Below, piece by piece: positions 43,137-52,658 of a stretch of DNA of 64,000 bases. Source of the DNA: Rhizobium bangladeshense (GTDB taxonomy: Bacteria > Pseudomonadota > Alphaproteobacteria > Rhizobiales > Rhizobiaceae); the NCBI RefSeq assembly GCF_017357245.1, contig NZ_CP071612.1, positions 1,491,001 through 1,555,000 of the forward strand. The letters are read 5' to 3'. A program made the translations under genes and the position numbers. Every line of letters starts with the position of its first letter. Position 1 is the first letter of the stretch. The notes under the pieces are model-generated. The model saw only the letters and a list, made by a program, of their open reading frames with translations, searched no databases and was not told the origin of the DNA.

Positions 43137-45341
43137 ATGGATAGTGCAGTCGCAGAACATCAGGAACTCACTCCGGAAACCAACGACAACGTCCCCCCTC
43201 TGGAAGAGTTGCTGACAAGCCCCGAGCGCTTCATCAACCGGGAATTCTCCTGGCTGCAGTTCAACCGCCGCGTCCTGGAAGAGACGCTGAATACAGAGCA
43301 TCCGCTGCTCGAGCGCGTCCGCTTTCTGTCGATTTCGGCAGCCAACCTCGACGAGTTCTTCATGGTGCGCGTCGCCGGCCTTGAGGGGCAGGTGCGTCAG
43401 AACATCGCCATACGCAGCCCTGACGGCAAGACGCCGGCCGAACAGCTCGACTCGATCCTGCAGGAGATCGACCATCTGCAGATGGAGCAGCAGGCCTCGC
43501 TCGCCGTGCTGCAGCAGTACCTCGCCAAGGAAGACATCCTGATCGTGCGCCCCGGCGCCTTGAGCGACGCAGACCGTCAATGGCTCGCCGCGGAATTCGA
43601 ACAGGCGATCTTCCCGGTGTTGACGCCGCTGTCCATCGATCCGGCCCATCCGTTCCCCTTCATTCCCAATCTCGGTTTTTCGATCGGGCTGCAGCTCGTC
43701 AGCAAGAATGGCCGCGAGCCGATGACGGCACTGCTGCGCCTGCCTCCGGCGCTCGACCGCTTCGTCCGCTTGCCGGATGATGCGAACACGATCCGCTACA
43801 TCACGCTTGAAGACGTCGCCAACATCTTCATCTACCGTCTCTATCCGGGCTACGAGGTACAGGGTTCCGGTACGTTCCGCGTCATCCGCGACAGTGATAT
43901 CGAAGTCGAGGAAGAGGCCGAGGATCTCGTCCGCTTCTTCGAAACGGCACTGAAGCGCCGCCGCCGCGGCAAGGTCATCCGCATCGAGACCGATTCGGAA
44001 ATGCCCCCATCGCTGCGCCAGTTCGTCGTACAGGCGCTCAGCATTCCGGAAAATCGCGTCGCCGTTCTGCCGGGTCTCCTGGCGTTGAACACACTGTCCG
44101 AGATCACCAAGGCGCCGCGCGACGATCTCAGGTTTCAGCCCTACAATGCGCGATTTCCCGAGCGCGTCCGCGAACATGCCGGCGACTGCTTCGCCGCTAT
44201 CCGCGAAAAGGACATGGTCGTCCATCACCCCTATGAATCCTTCGACGTGGTGGTCCAGTTCCTTCTCCAGGCTGCGCGCGATCCTGACGTCCTGGCGATA
44301 AAGCAGACGCTTTACCGCACCTCCAACGACAGCCCGATCGTCCGTGCGCTGGTCGATGCCGCTGAAGCCGGGAAATCAGTGACGGCGCTGGTCGAGCTCA
44401 AGGCTCGCTTTGACGAAGAGGCGAATATCCGCTGGGCGCGCGACCTCGAGCGCGCCGGCGTGCAGGTCGTCTTCGGCTTCATCGAGTTGAAGACCCACGC
44501 GAAGATGTCGATGGTCGTCCGTCGCGAGGAAGCCAAGCTCAGGACCTATTGCCACTTGGGAACGGGTAATTACCACCCGATCACCGCCAAGATTTACACC
44601 GATCTCTCTTATTTCACCTGTAATCCCGTTATCGCCCACGATATGGCGAACATCTTCAATTTCATCACCGGCTACGGCGAGCCGGAAGAAGGAATGCAGA
44701 TCGCCGTCTCTCCCAATACCTTGCGCCCGCGCATCCTGCGTCACATCGAAGAAGAGATTCAACACGCCAGGAACGGTCGGCCGGCGGCGATCTGGATGAA
44801 AATGAACGCGCTGGTCGACCCCGACATCATCGATGCCCTCTATCGTGCCAGCCATGCCGGCGTCGAGATCGATCTCGTCGTGCGCGGCATCTGCTGCCTG
44901 CGTCCGCAGGTGCCCGGTCTTTCGGAGAAGATTCGCGTCAAGTCGATCGTTGGCCGCTTCCTCGAACATAGCCGCATCTTCTGCTTCGGCAACGGCCACG
45001 GGCTGCCGTCCGACAAGGCGCTGGTCTATATCGGCTCGGCCGACATGATGCCGAGAAACCTCGACCGCCGCGTCGAAACCATGGTCCCACTAACGAATCC
45101 GACAGTCCACGAGCAGGTCTTGTCCCAGATTATGCTCGGCAACGTGATTGACAATCAGCAAAGCTACGAGATATTGCCCGACGGTACGTCCCGACGCATG
45201 GAAGTGCGCAGAGGCGAGGAACCTTTCAATGCGCAACAGTATTTCATGACCAATCCGAGCCTGTCGGGTCGCGGTGAAGCGCTGAAATCAAGCGCGCCGA
45301 AGCTGATCGCCGGCCTGCTCGAAGGCCGCAACAACAAGTAA
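43137..45341 (+). CDS. ppk: Polyphosphate kinase 1
   Basis: This 734-residue enzyme reversibly transfers ATP gamma-phosphate onto polyphosphate. N-terminal [18 protein letters not shown] is the PPK1 signature. The catalytic region has [11 protein letters not shown] and the phospho-accepting histidine in [11 protein letters not shown], followed by [19 protein letters not shown]. Length and motifs are standard. ppx follows after 12 bases and a PHO-box-like promoter precedes it. Confidence 0.96.
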   Translation: MDSAVAEHQELTPETNDNVPPLEELLTSPERFINREFSWLQFNRRVLEETLNTEHPLLERVRFLSISAANLDEFFMVRVAGLEGQVRQNIAIRSPDGKTPAEQLDSILQEIDHLQMEQQASLAVLQQYLAKEDILIVRPGALSDADRQWLAAEFEQAIFPVLTPLSIDPAHPFPFIPNLGFSIGLQLVSKNGREPMTALLRLPPALDRFVRLPDDANTIRYITLEDVANIFIYRLYPGYEVQGSGTFRVIRDSDIEVEEEAEDLVRFFETALKRRRRGKVIRIETDSEMPPSLRQFVVQALSIPENRVAVLPGLLALNTLSEITKAPRDDLRFQPYNARFPERVREHAGDCFAAIREKDMVVHHPYESFDVVVQFLLQAARDPDVLAIKQTLYRTSNDSPIVRALVDAAEAGKSVTALVELKARFDEEANIRWARDLERAGVQVVFGFIELKTHAKMSMVVRREEAKLRTYCHLGTGNYHPITAKIYTDLSYFTCNPVIAHDMANIFNFITGYGEPEEGMQIAVSPNTLRPRILRHIEEEIQHARNGRPAAIWMKMNALVDPDIIDALYRASHAGVEIDLVVRGICCLRPQVPGLSEKIRVKSIVGRFLEHSRIFCFGNGHGLPSDKALVYIGSADMMPRNLDRRVETMVPLTNPTVHEQVLSQIMLGNVIDNQQSYEILPDGTSRRMEVRRGEEPFNAQQYFMTNPSLSGRGEALKSSAPKLIAGLLEGRNNK

Positions 45342-45353
45342 AACTGGACCTAA

Positions 45354-46874
45354 ATGGTTGAATCTGAAGCCCAGGGGCGCCTTCCAGGGATCGCTCCGGT
45401 CTCCGTCGTCGATATTGGATCGAATTCTATCCGTCTTGTCGTCTACGAAGGCATGTCTCGCTCTCCGACCATCCTCTTCAACGAGAAGGTCCTCTGTGGC
45501 CTCGGCAAGGGCATAGCCGTCACCGGCAAGATGGATGAAGAGAGCGTCGGCCGGGCTCTGGCGGCGCTGCACCGTTTCAAGGCCCTGTCAGATCAAGCGC
45601 GCGCCGCTACCATGTATGTTCTGGCGACGGCGGCTGCGCGCGAGGCGAGCAACGGTCCTGATTTCATCCATCAGGCGGAAACGATCCTCGGCCGCAAGAT
45701 CCGCGTGCTGTCGGGCGAGGAGGAGGCGAAATTCGCCTCGCTCGGCATCATCAGCGGCTTCTACAATCCCGACGGCATCGCCGGCGATCTCGGCGGGGGC
45801 TCCCTGGAACTGATCGACATCAAGGGCAAGGAGATCGGCAAGGGCATCACCCTGCCGCTCGGCGGCCTGCGCCTGTCGGAATATGCCGGCGGCTCCCTTT
45901 CCAAAGCACGCGACTTCGCCCGCAAGCAGGTGAAGACGGCAAAGCTTTTGACGAAAGGCGAGGGGCGTACCTTTTATGCCGTTGGCGGCACTTGGCGAAA
46001 CATAGCCAAGTTGCACATGGAGATCACCCATTATCCGCTGCACATGATGCAAGGCTACGAGGTATCGTTCGAGGAGATGATGCTGTTCCTCGATCAGGTG
46101 ATGACCGCGCGCGACTCCAGGGAGCCGGCGCTCCAGGCCGTGTCGAAACATCGCCGCTCGCTGCTGCCCTTCGGCGCCATCGCCATGAAGGAAGTCTTGG
46201 GCACGATGAAGCCCTCGGTGATTTCCTTCTCGGCGCAGGGTGTGCGTGAGGGCTATCTCTATTCTCTGCTTTCCGAATCCGAGCGCCGCCTCGATCCGCT
46301 GCTTTCGGCCGCCGGCGAACTGGCGATCCTGCGTGCGCGTTCGCCCGAGCATGCCCGCGAGCTGGCGGAATGGACGGGCCGGATGATGCCCTTCTTCGAC
46401 GTCCAGGAAACCGAAGAGGAAAGCCGCTATCGCCAGGCCGCCTGTCTGCTCGCCGATATCAGTTGGCGCGCCCATCCCGATTATCGTGGCCTGCAGGCGC
46501 TGAACGTCATCGCCCATTCCTCCTTCGTCGGCATCAGCCATCCCGGCCGCGCCTTTATCGCGCTCACCAATTATTACCGTTTCGAGGGCTTGCACGACGA
46601 CGGCGCGACCGGTCCGCTGGCACAGATCGCCACGCCGCAGTTCATCGAGCGCGCCAAGCTGCTCGGCGGCATGCTGCGCGTCGTCTATCTCTTCTCGGCC
46701 TCCATGCCAGGTATCGTCAAGAACCTGACCTTCCGCAGATCGTCGAACCCGGACTTCGACCTCGAATTCGTCGTGCCGCCGGAATATCGCGATTTCGCCG
46801 GCGAGCGGCTGAACGGCCGCCTGCAGCAGTTGTCGAGACTGACGAACAAGCGGCTGGCTTTCCGGTTCGAGTAG
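45354..46874 (+). CDS. ppx: Exopolyphosphatase (Ppx/GppA family)
   Basis: This 506-residue protein of the acetate/sugar kinase-Hsp70 fold releases terminal phosphate from polyphosphate or converts pppGpp to ppGpp. The phosphate-binding start VVDIGSNSIRLVVYEG, the ATAAAREASNG segment and GDLGGGSLELIDI are clear. A C-terminal HD-like helical region follows. It is in an operon with ppk, giving a synthesis-breakdown pair. Confidence 0.93.
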   Translation: MVESEAQGRLPGIAPVSVVDIGSNSIRLVVYEGMSRSPTILFNEKVLCGLGKGIAVTGKMDEESVGRALAALHRFKALSDQARAATMYVLATAAAREASNGPDFIHQAETILGRKIRVLSGEEEAKFASLGIISGFYNPDGIAGDLGGGSLELIDIKGKEIGKGITLPLGGLRLSEYAGGSLSKARDFARKQVKTAKLLTKGEGRTFYAVGGTWRNIAKLHMEITHYPLHMMQGYEVSFEEMMLFLDQVMTARDSREPALQAVSKHRRSLLPFGAIAMKEVLGTMKPSVISFSAQGVREGYLYSLLSESERRLDPLLSAAGELAILRARSPEHARELAEWTGRMMPFFDVQETEEESRYRQAACLLADISWRAHPDYRGLQALNVIAHSSFVGISHPGRAFIALTNYYRFEGLHDDGATGPLAQIATPQFIERAKLLGGMLRVVYLFSASMPGIVKNLTFRRSSNPDFDLEFVVPPEYRDFAGERLNGRLQQLSRLTNKRLAFRFE

Positions 46875-46920
46875 AGAGGCATTCTTTCGGCGGCTCTTCC
46901 GGCGGTGCGGTTCGTTCGCA

Positions 46921-46957
46921 CTCCCTCATTCCTCTGACGAGCACAGGAATGAGGGAG
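46921..46957. repeat. Compact copy of the palindromic intergenic repeat
   Basis: 16-base arms (46921-46936, 46942-46957) match at 15 positions around the loop ACGAG. The arm CTCCCTCATTCCT is shared with the larger element at 28269. It lies between ppx and the convergent phytase-like gene. Confidence 0.75.
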
Positions 46958-46976
46958 GTTGAGGTAGTGCCTCGCG

Positions 46977-47006
46977 AAAAAAAAAGGCGGCGCTGACCGC
47001 ACCGCC
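46977..47006 (-). terminator. Intrinsic terminator of the phytase-like gene
   Basis: Read on the minus strand, GGCGGTGC (47006-46999) pairs with GCGCCGCC (46993-46986) around a 5-base loop, followed by nine T (46985-46977). Confidence 0.9.
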
Positions 47007-47032
47007 CTCCGGATGTCCTCAGAATTTTCTGC

Positions 47033-48391
47033 TTACTTCGCGTTCAAGAACTCGCCGACCTCGAGCAAGCTGAACTCGTTGTCATCAGCCTTGTCGACAG
47101 CGCGGCCAGCCGAGAAGGGCAGGTTGTTGTCGTTGCCGATGATGATGTGCGTGGCGTCAACGCGGTCGACGTTTTCAATCGTGACGAACGGCATGTCGTA
47201 GACGCCGTCCTTGCTGCCCGCCTTCTTCTTGTTGTCGGGGTTCTGGATGTTCAGGAGATCGATATAACCGATCTTGCGGACGGCCTTGCCGACATTAGCG
47301 TCATTGAATTCGATCTTGTAGACGCGCTTGAGTACGGCCGGAGCTTCGAAGCAATCCGGCTTCGGCTGCTTTGGATCGGCGCAGGCCTTATCGCTGGTGC
47401 CGGCGCCGCTGTCGCGCTCGATGATGAGGGCGGTGGTATCGTCGAGCATGTTGAAATCGCCGATCGCCACGCCTTTGTCTTCGAGGGGATAAAGCCAGCT
47501 GCGGCCTGTCCACTTCTTGGAGGCGACGTCGAATTCGATGACGCGGACAGCTGTATGGCCGCCGGCTGTTTCCATCGTCCCGTCATCCCCGTAGATGGCG
47601 CCTTCGAGCAGGCCGTAGAGTTTGGAACCATCTTTTGACATGGCAAGGCCCTCGAAGCCGCCGGAGCGCTTCAGGTTGAAGGCCGGCATCTTGGCGGCTG
47701 GGTTGCCCGGCAGCTGGATCATCGGATTGTCGGGCGAAAGCACCGGCTTGCCGTCGAGGGTGGTCGGGATCACGTCCGTCAGGCGACCTTCGGTGTCAAC
47801 CTTGAGGATATAGGGGCCGAACTCATCGCCGAGCCAGAAGCCGTCGGCAACCGGCTGGATCGATTCGATGTCGAAGTCGGCGCCGGTGAGGTAGCGCGTG
47901 TCGGTGCCTTCGAGCACGATCGGGAACGGGGCAATCTTGTTCGGATCGGAGAGGAAGAGGTTCTTGACGACCTCAGCCTTGTTGGCGGCCCACTCGAACT
48001 TCATCTGGTGCAGGAACAGCATGGAATCGGAAGAGTTGGCCTTGGAACCGAAGCCGTTGTCGGAGAGTGTCCAGAAGGACCCGTCGGCCATCGTCTTGAC
48101 GCCCGAAAAACCCTGGACCGGCTGGCCGTCGAACGGAAGTTTCAGGTCGGTTACACGCGCGCCGTCCTTGCCTGGAACGGTACCGAGCGCTTCGGTACGC
48201 TTGCGGTCCGACGTCGTGAACTTGCCGGAGTGCTTGAGGAAATCGGGGGCGTCGGCCGGAGCAGGAACCATTGTGTTGGCAGGCAGGATCGCCTGGCCGG
48301 CGAGCTTGGCCGGGAACTGCTGCTGGTCGGCCGAAACGGGGCCGGCAATCAGGATGAAAAGCGATACGGAAGCAAAAAGGGCGTTCTTCAT
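47033..48391 (-). CDS. Secreted esterase-like/phytase-like protein
   Basis: This 452-residue protein has a signal peptide (MKNALFASVSLFILIAGPVSA) and a large beta-propeller domain of the esterase-like activity of phytase type. It includes LSDNGFGSKANSSDSMLFL, LTGADFDIESIQPVADGFWLGDEFGPY and SGGFEGLAMSKDGSKLYGLLEG. Family members act extracytoplasmically on phosphoesters; the substrate here is unproven. GGGGA sets the ATG at 48391. A four-unit PHO-box-like array lies 51 bases upstream, so expression under phosphate limitation is predicted. Confidence 0.84.
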   Translation of the reverse strand: MKNALFASVSLFILIAGPVSADQQQFPAKLAGQAILPANTMVPAPADAPDFLKHSGKFTTSDRKRTEALGTVPGKDGARVTDLKLPFDGQPVQGFSGVKTMADGSFWTLSDNGFGSKANSSDSMLFLHQMKFEWAANKAEVVKNLFLSDPNKIAPFPIVLEGTDTRYLTGADFDIESIQPVADGFWLGDEFGPYILKVDTEGRLTDVIPTTLDGKPVLSPDNPMIQLPGNPAAKMPAFNLKRSGGFEGLAMSKDGSKLYGLLEGAIYGDDGTMETAGGHTAVRVIEFDVASKKWTGRSWLYPLEDKGVAIGDFNMLDDTTALIIERDSGAGTSDKACADPKQPKPDCFEAPAVLKRVYKIEFNDANVGKAVRKIGYIDLLNIQNPDNKKKAGSKDGVYDMPFVTIENVDRVDATHIIIGNDNNLPFSAGRAVDKADDNEFSLLEVGEFLNAK

Positions 48392-48441
48392 AAATATCCC
48401 CATGGAACGGATGCGAATGGCTTCCGCTTAACAGGGCTTCC

Positions 48442-48481
48442 GTGTCAGCGAATTGACGGTTGAGTGAAGCTTTGGTGACGC
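48442..48481 (-). promoter_or_regulatory. Four-unit PHO-box-like array upstream of the phytase-like gene
   Basis: On the minus strand the units GCGTCAC, GCTTCAC, CCGTCAA and CTGACAC recur every 11 bases from 48481 to 48442, each separated by exactly four bases. Two adjacent PHO boxes would look like this. The expected -10 position (48431-48426) reads TTAAGC, which is weak. Confidence 0.5.
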
Positions 48482-48499
48482 TGGATAAATGGATACTGC

Positions 48500-49561
48500 T
48501 CAGCCGTGCAGAACGACTGCGGGCGTGTTCAGTACGGTCACCGCACGTGAGGAAAGCGCCATGACGCCGAGCGCTTGGCCGCGCCCCTTGACGGCGTGGA
48601 TGCCGAGATCTTCGCAGGAAATTTCCTCGGGAAAAGTCATGCGCCGGGCAAGCTCTGCGGAGATCAGAACGTGCCGATTGAGGCTACGGCAGAGCGTCTC
48701 CAGCCGGGCGGTCGTATTCACCGTATCGCCGAAATAGCTGATCTTGTGGTGGTCGACGCCAACTTCCGCCGTGATGATCTCGCCGCCATGAAGAGCGGCG
48801 CGAAGCTTCGGCACCTGCCCGTAATTTTTCCGCCAGCCGGCGGCATTGGCTTCGATATCGGCGAGGATATCGAAGATGCAACGAACGCAGCGGGCATCCT
48901 TGACGCCGCGGGCAAGTGGCCAGGTAATGATCGCCGCATCGCCCACATAGTCATTGATCGTGCCCTTGTGGCGCCGGACCGGCTCGGCAAAGGTCGCAAA
49001 CAGGGAGCTCAGCAACTGCTGTGCCCGGAGGTCGCCGTGCTTTTCGGCAAAAGCCGTCGAATCGACGAGATCGATAAACAGGAAGACACGCTCTTCCTTG
49101 ACCGGATTGCGATAGCGGCTGATGAGCATGCTGACGAATACTTCGCGGCCGAGCAGCTCCCGCACGCGCAGGATGAAGATCAGCGCCGAGCAGACGGCAA
49201 GAGCATAGAGGAAGACCTCGAACGGCATGATGACGAGGTCGAGGAGCGACGTCGGCTTCAGCATGCCGAGCGACCAGAGCAGCAGGCCCGCGCAGGCAAA
49301 GCCGACGCTCATCAGGATTTCGTAGATCACCAGCTCCGTGATGATGAAGACAAAGGTCGGCAGCCTGTGGATGCGTCTGTAGAGAGTGCGAAACAGCAGC
49401 TTGCGCTCGAAGGCAAGAATCGGAATGCCGATGAAAAGCGCAAAGATCGCCCCGACAACCGGAGTCTGATTGGAGTAGAACATCATATCATAGACGACGC
49501 CGCTGGCAGCCAGCACGATCGTAATCAAGATCCAGTTCTGCGTCGGAGATATTTCCCGCAT
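48500..49561 (-). CDS. Membrane-anchored class III adenylate/guanylate cyclase
   Basis: This 353-residue protein has five or so N-terminal membrane helices (residues 1-150) and a C-terminal class III cyclase domain. Metal-binding aspartates are in FLFIDLVDSTAF and NDYVGDAAIITW, and the transition-state Asn/Arg are in DTVNTTARLE. It should make cAMP (or cGMP) in response to an envelope signal. ATG 49561 has GAAGAGG upstream; TTG 49621 would add 20 residues without a ribosome site. Confidence 0.87.
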   Translation of the reverse strand: MREISPTQNWILITIVLAASGVVYDMMFYSNQTPVVGAIFALFIGIPILAFERKLLFRTLYRRIHRLPTFVFIITELVIYEILMSVGFACAGLLLWSLGMLKPTSLLDLVIMPFEVFLYALAVCSALIFILRVRELLGREVFVSMLISRYRNPVKEERVFLFIDLVDSTAFAEKHGDLRAQQLLSSLFATFAEPVRRHKGTINDYVGDAAIITWPLARGVKDARCVRCIFDILADIEANAAGWRKNYGQVPKLRAALHGGEIITAEVGVDHHKISYFGDTVNTTARLETLCRSLNRHVLISAELARRMTFPEEISCEDLGIHAVKGRGQALGVMALSSRAVTVLNTPAVVLHG

Positions 49562-49734
49562 GCGGCCTCTTCGCGCTGAGCTTTCCTCCAGCCATTGTTT
49601 CAGCTGGAAAAAAAGCGTCAAGCGGATTCGAATTCATGGATGTCGCCCCGACGTTTGCAGCGGGGATAACGACATGCATAAAACAAGGACTGAAGTGCGT
49701 CGCCTGAATTGCTTGATGCGACGCGCCTTTGTTT

Positions 49735-50880
49735 TCAGAGGCTGACGGTTTCAACCTTCCGGCCAGCGAAGCGCAACCCGATCTGGCCCTGAATCAGCTG
49801 CAGCGCCGGCTCGCCGAAAAGGTCGCGTCGCCAGCCGTGCAGGGCAGCGACATCAGCCTTTTCGCCATCGGCGGCGATCTTGTCCAGATCCTCGCTGTTG
49901 GCGATCACCTTCGGCGCCACGCCATGTTTTTCCGAGATCAGCTTCAGCAGCACTTTCAGCAGCTCGACGGCCGCCGCTGCGCCCTCGGGCGCCTGCGCCT
50001 GACGAGGCACATGCGGCATTTCGGCTTTCGGAAGAGCGAGCGCAGCGTTAACCGCTTCGACGACTGCCGTCCCGGCGGCCGAGCGCTCCCAGCCCTTGGG
50101 AATGGTGCGCAAGCGGCCGAGCGCCTCGGCATCCTTGGGTTGCTGCTGGGCGATCTCGTAGATCGCATCGTCCTTCAACACGCGCGAACGTGGAACGTTG
50201 CGCGCCCGCGCCTCGCGCTCGCGCCAGGCGGCGACGTATTTCAGGATCGCCAGCTCCTGCGGCTTGCGCAGACGCATCTTCAGCCGCTGCCAGGCATCAT
50301 CAGGATGCATGTCGTAGGTTTCACGCGCTTCGAGAATGTCCATTTCCTCGCGAAGCCATGACGTGCGGCCTTCTCGGTCGAGTTCAGCCTTCAGCGACAG
50401 GTAGACATCGCGCAGGTGGGTGACGTCGGCCAGCGCATATTCCAGCTGTTTTTCGGAAAGCGGCCGGCGACTCCAGTCGGTGAAGCGCGACGACTTGTCG
50501 ATATGGACGTTCTTGATGCGGCTGACCAGCTGGTCGTAGGAGACGCTGTCGCCGAAACCGCAAACCATTGCCGCGACCTGCGTGTCGAAGATCGGATGCG
50601 GAATGAGATTGCCGCGATTGAAGATGATTTCGATGTCCTGGCGCGCCGCGTGAAAGACCTTCAACACCTTCGTGTCTGCCATCAGCTCGAAGAAGGGCGC
50701 GAGATCGATGCCCTTCGCCAGCGGATCGACGAGAACTTCCAAGGTCGGGCTTGCCATCTGGATCAGGCAGAGCTCCGGCCAGAATGTCGTCTCACGCAGG
50801 AATTCGGTGTCAATGGTGATGAAGTCGGACTTGGCCAGCTCTTTGCAGGCGGCCGCCAAATCGGCGGTGGTTTCGATCAT
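49735..50880 (-). CDS. rnd: Ribonuclease D
   Basis: This 381-residue 3'-5' exoribonuclease matures tRNA 3' ends. The DEDD nuclease domain shows FITIDTEFLRETTFWP, KVFHAARQDIEI, SYDQLVSR and YALADVTHLRDVY. It is followed by an HRDC domain (MRLRKPQELAILKYVAAWRE). It stands alone on the minus strand downstream of the multicopper oxidase gene. Confidence 0.95.
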   Translation of the reverse strand: MIETTADLAAACKELAKSDFITIDTEFLRETTFWPELCLIQMASPTLEVLVDPLAKGIDLAPFFELMADTKVLKVFHAARQDIEIIFNRGNLIPHPIFDTQVAAMVCGFGDSVSYDQLVSRIKNVHIDKSSRFTDWSRRPLSEKQLEYALADVTHLRDVYLSLKAELDREGRTSWLREEMDILEARETYDMHPDDAWQRLKMRLRKPQELAILKYVAAWREREARARNVPRSRVLKDDAIYEIAQQQPKDAEALGRLRTIPKGWERSAAGTAVVEAVNAALALPKAEMPHVPRQAQAPEGAAAAVELLKVLLKLISEKHGVAPKVIANSEDLDKIAADGEKADVAALHGWRRDLFGEPALQLIQGQIGLRFAGRKVETVSL

Positions 50881-51011
50881 ATCAATTCATTCGCAAGGAA
50901 AAGGTTGGTTGAACCTTCCTTCTCCTTTCGCTTCGATATGTCAATACAACAGCATACGCTTCGCGCATTGCTGAAGAAGAATCACGTCCAAACTGAGGCA
51001 AAGCGAATGCT

Positions 51012-52403
51012 TCAGCTCACCCTGACGTAGCTGGTCATCCCCGTCTTCTGGTGTTCGATGATATGGCAATGCAGCACCCAGTCGCCAAGATTATCGGCGA
51101 CGAGGGCCAATTGCACCTTCTCGTCCGGCTGGACGAGGTAGGTATCGGACACCAGCGGCATCACCTCCCGCGTCGAGGAGGAGATCACCGTGAAGCTCAT
51201 TCCATGGAGGTGGATAGGATGTGCGTGCGGTGTGGTGTTCTCGAGATTGAACACATAGCTCTTGCCGAGCTTCAATTCCGCGAGAGGCGCCGTCGGATCC
51301 GGCGTGTCTCCCGGCCACGGGACCTTGTTGATTGCCCAGAAGCTGTAGCCGAGCGTGCCGCAGATGCTTTCGGCGGCGGCATTTTCCGCGGTGGCGCTCA
51401 ATACCAGCGGGATCTGTTCGGCAGCGGAAAGATCGAGCGCCGGAACAGGATTTTGGCCAAGAGGTCCGAGATCGCCGATATCGCGCTTCAACGATGCTCC
51501 CATCGAACGCAGGCTGGCGATCGTCTTTGGCGCCGTGCCGCGAATATCTTCCAGTGTCGCGACGGCGCCTTCTTCATCCGGCATGCGCACGGCAAGATCG
51601 AGCCGCTGGCCAGGCCCGATCTGCAGGAGGTCCAGGGGGAAGCGTTTCGGCACCGGATTGCCGTCAATTGCGATGGCTGTCGCCTCTGCGCCCACCATCT
51701 TCAGCGAGAAAATGCGCGTCACGTCGGTGATGGCGATGCGCAGCCGCACCAATCCGCCGGCCGGCGCATCATATTGCGGCTCCTGACGCCAGTTGGCGGT
51801 GCGTAGCGTGCCGTAGGTGCCGCTCTTGGCAGCGTCGCGCGGCCGGAAGGGGGCGATGAACTGACCGTCGCCTCCGAGCCGCCAGTCGCGCAGATTGAGC
51901 AGCACCTCGGCGTCGAACTCCGGATCGGCCGGATCCTCGACGATGAGCATGCCGGTCATGCCGTGCCCCATCTGCGTCAGCGTGTTGCAATGCGGATGAT
52001 ACCAGAAGGTGCCGGCATCGGGCGGCGTGAACGCATAGTCGAAGCTGTCGCCGGTATAGATATAGGGCTGCGTCACGAAGGGCACGCCATCCATGCGGTT
52101 GTCGATGCGAAGCCCGTGCCAATGGATTGTGGTCGGCTCGTCGAGCTCGTTTTTCAGCCTCGCCGCATAGCGCCGCCCCTTGGTCATTCTCAGAACCGGC
52201 GGCATGCCCTCATGGCCCCAGCTCATGATATTCCTGGTCGGTCCAGCCTTGGTCAGCACGGCCTCGGTCTTTACAGCCGTCAGCAGCTGCGGCTCAGGTG
52301 CAGCCTCGGCAAGCCCGAATTTGCCCGCAATGGCGATGCCGGCGCCATAGGCGCCCGCGACGGCGGATGCCTTCAGAAGGTTGCGGCGGGTCAGGAGAGG
52401 CAT
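51012..52403 (-). CDS. Tat-exported multicopper oxidase
   Basis: This 463-residue protein has a twin-arginine signal MPLLTRRNLLKASAVAGAYGAG. All copper ligand blocks are present: HWHGLRIDNRMDG, WYHPHCNTLTQMGHGM, HPIHLHGMSF and HCHIIEHQKTGM. The final methionine fits a type-1 copper site. It resembles CueO-type cuprous oxidases, laccases and the FtsP/SufI branch, but the intact copper sites argue for an active oxidase. No copper exporter or sensor is adjacent. GGAG precedes the ATG. Confidence 0.9.
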   Translation of the reverse strand: MPLLTRRNLLKASAVAGAYGAGIAIAGKFGLAEAAPEPQLLTAVKTEAVLTKAGPTRNIMSWGHEGMPPVLRMTKGRRYAARLKNELDEPTTIHWHGLRIDNRMDGVPFVTQPYIYTGDSFDYAFTPPDAGTFWYHPHCNTLTQMGHGMTGMLIVEDPADPEFDAEVLLNLRDWRLGGDGQFIAPFRPRDAAKSGTYGTLRTANWRQEPQYDAPAGGLVRLRIAITDVTRIFSLKMVGAEATAIAIDGNPVPKRFPLDLLQIGPGQRLDLAVRMPDEEGAVATLEDIRGTAPKTIASLRSMGASLKRDIGDLGPLGQNPVPALDLSAAEQIPLVLSATAENAAAESICGTLGYSFWAINKVPWPGDTPDPTAPLAELKLGKSYVFNLENTTPHAHPIHLHGMSFTVISSSTREVMPLVSDTYLVQPDEKVQLALVADNLGDWVLHCHIIEHQKTGMTSYVRVS

Positions 52404-52658
52404 GCGGAGGCTCCATGATGGGAATGCCGCTCCTTTTAAAGTTGAGCCGCATCTTCATCAATAAGGGAATGGCGGCTAAACTGCCGCAGCCTGGGGGTCG
52501 CAGCCTCGCCATAAACGCGTGCCAAACCCAGGGGCGGGGCGCGCCGAGCCTTGACAAATCGGAGCGTCCATGCGCTTTTCCGCCCGATTTTCTTGTCGGC
52601 GCGTGAGGGTCTTCGAACCCCTGCTGCCGTCTTAAGCCACATGCCAGGATTTGAGATC

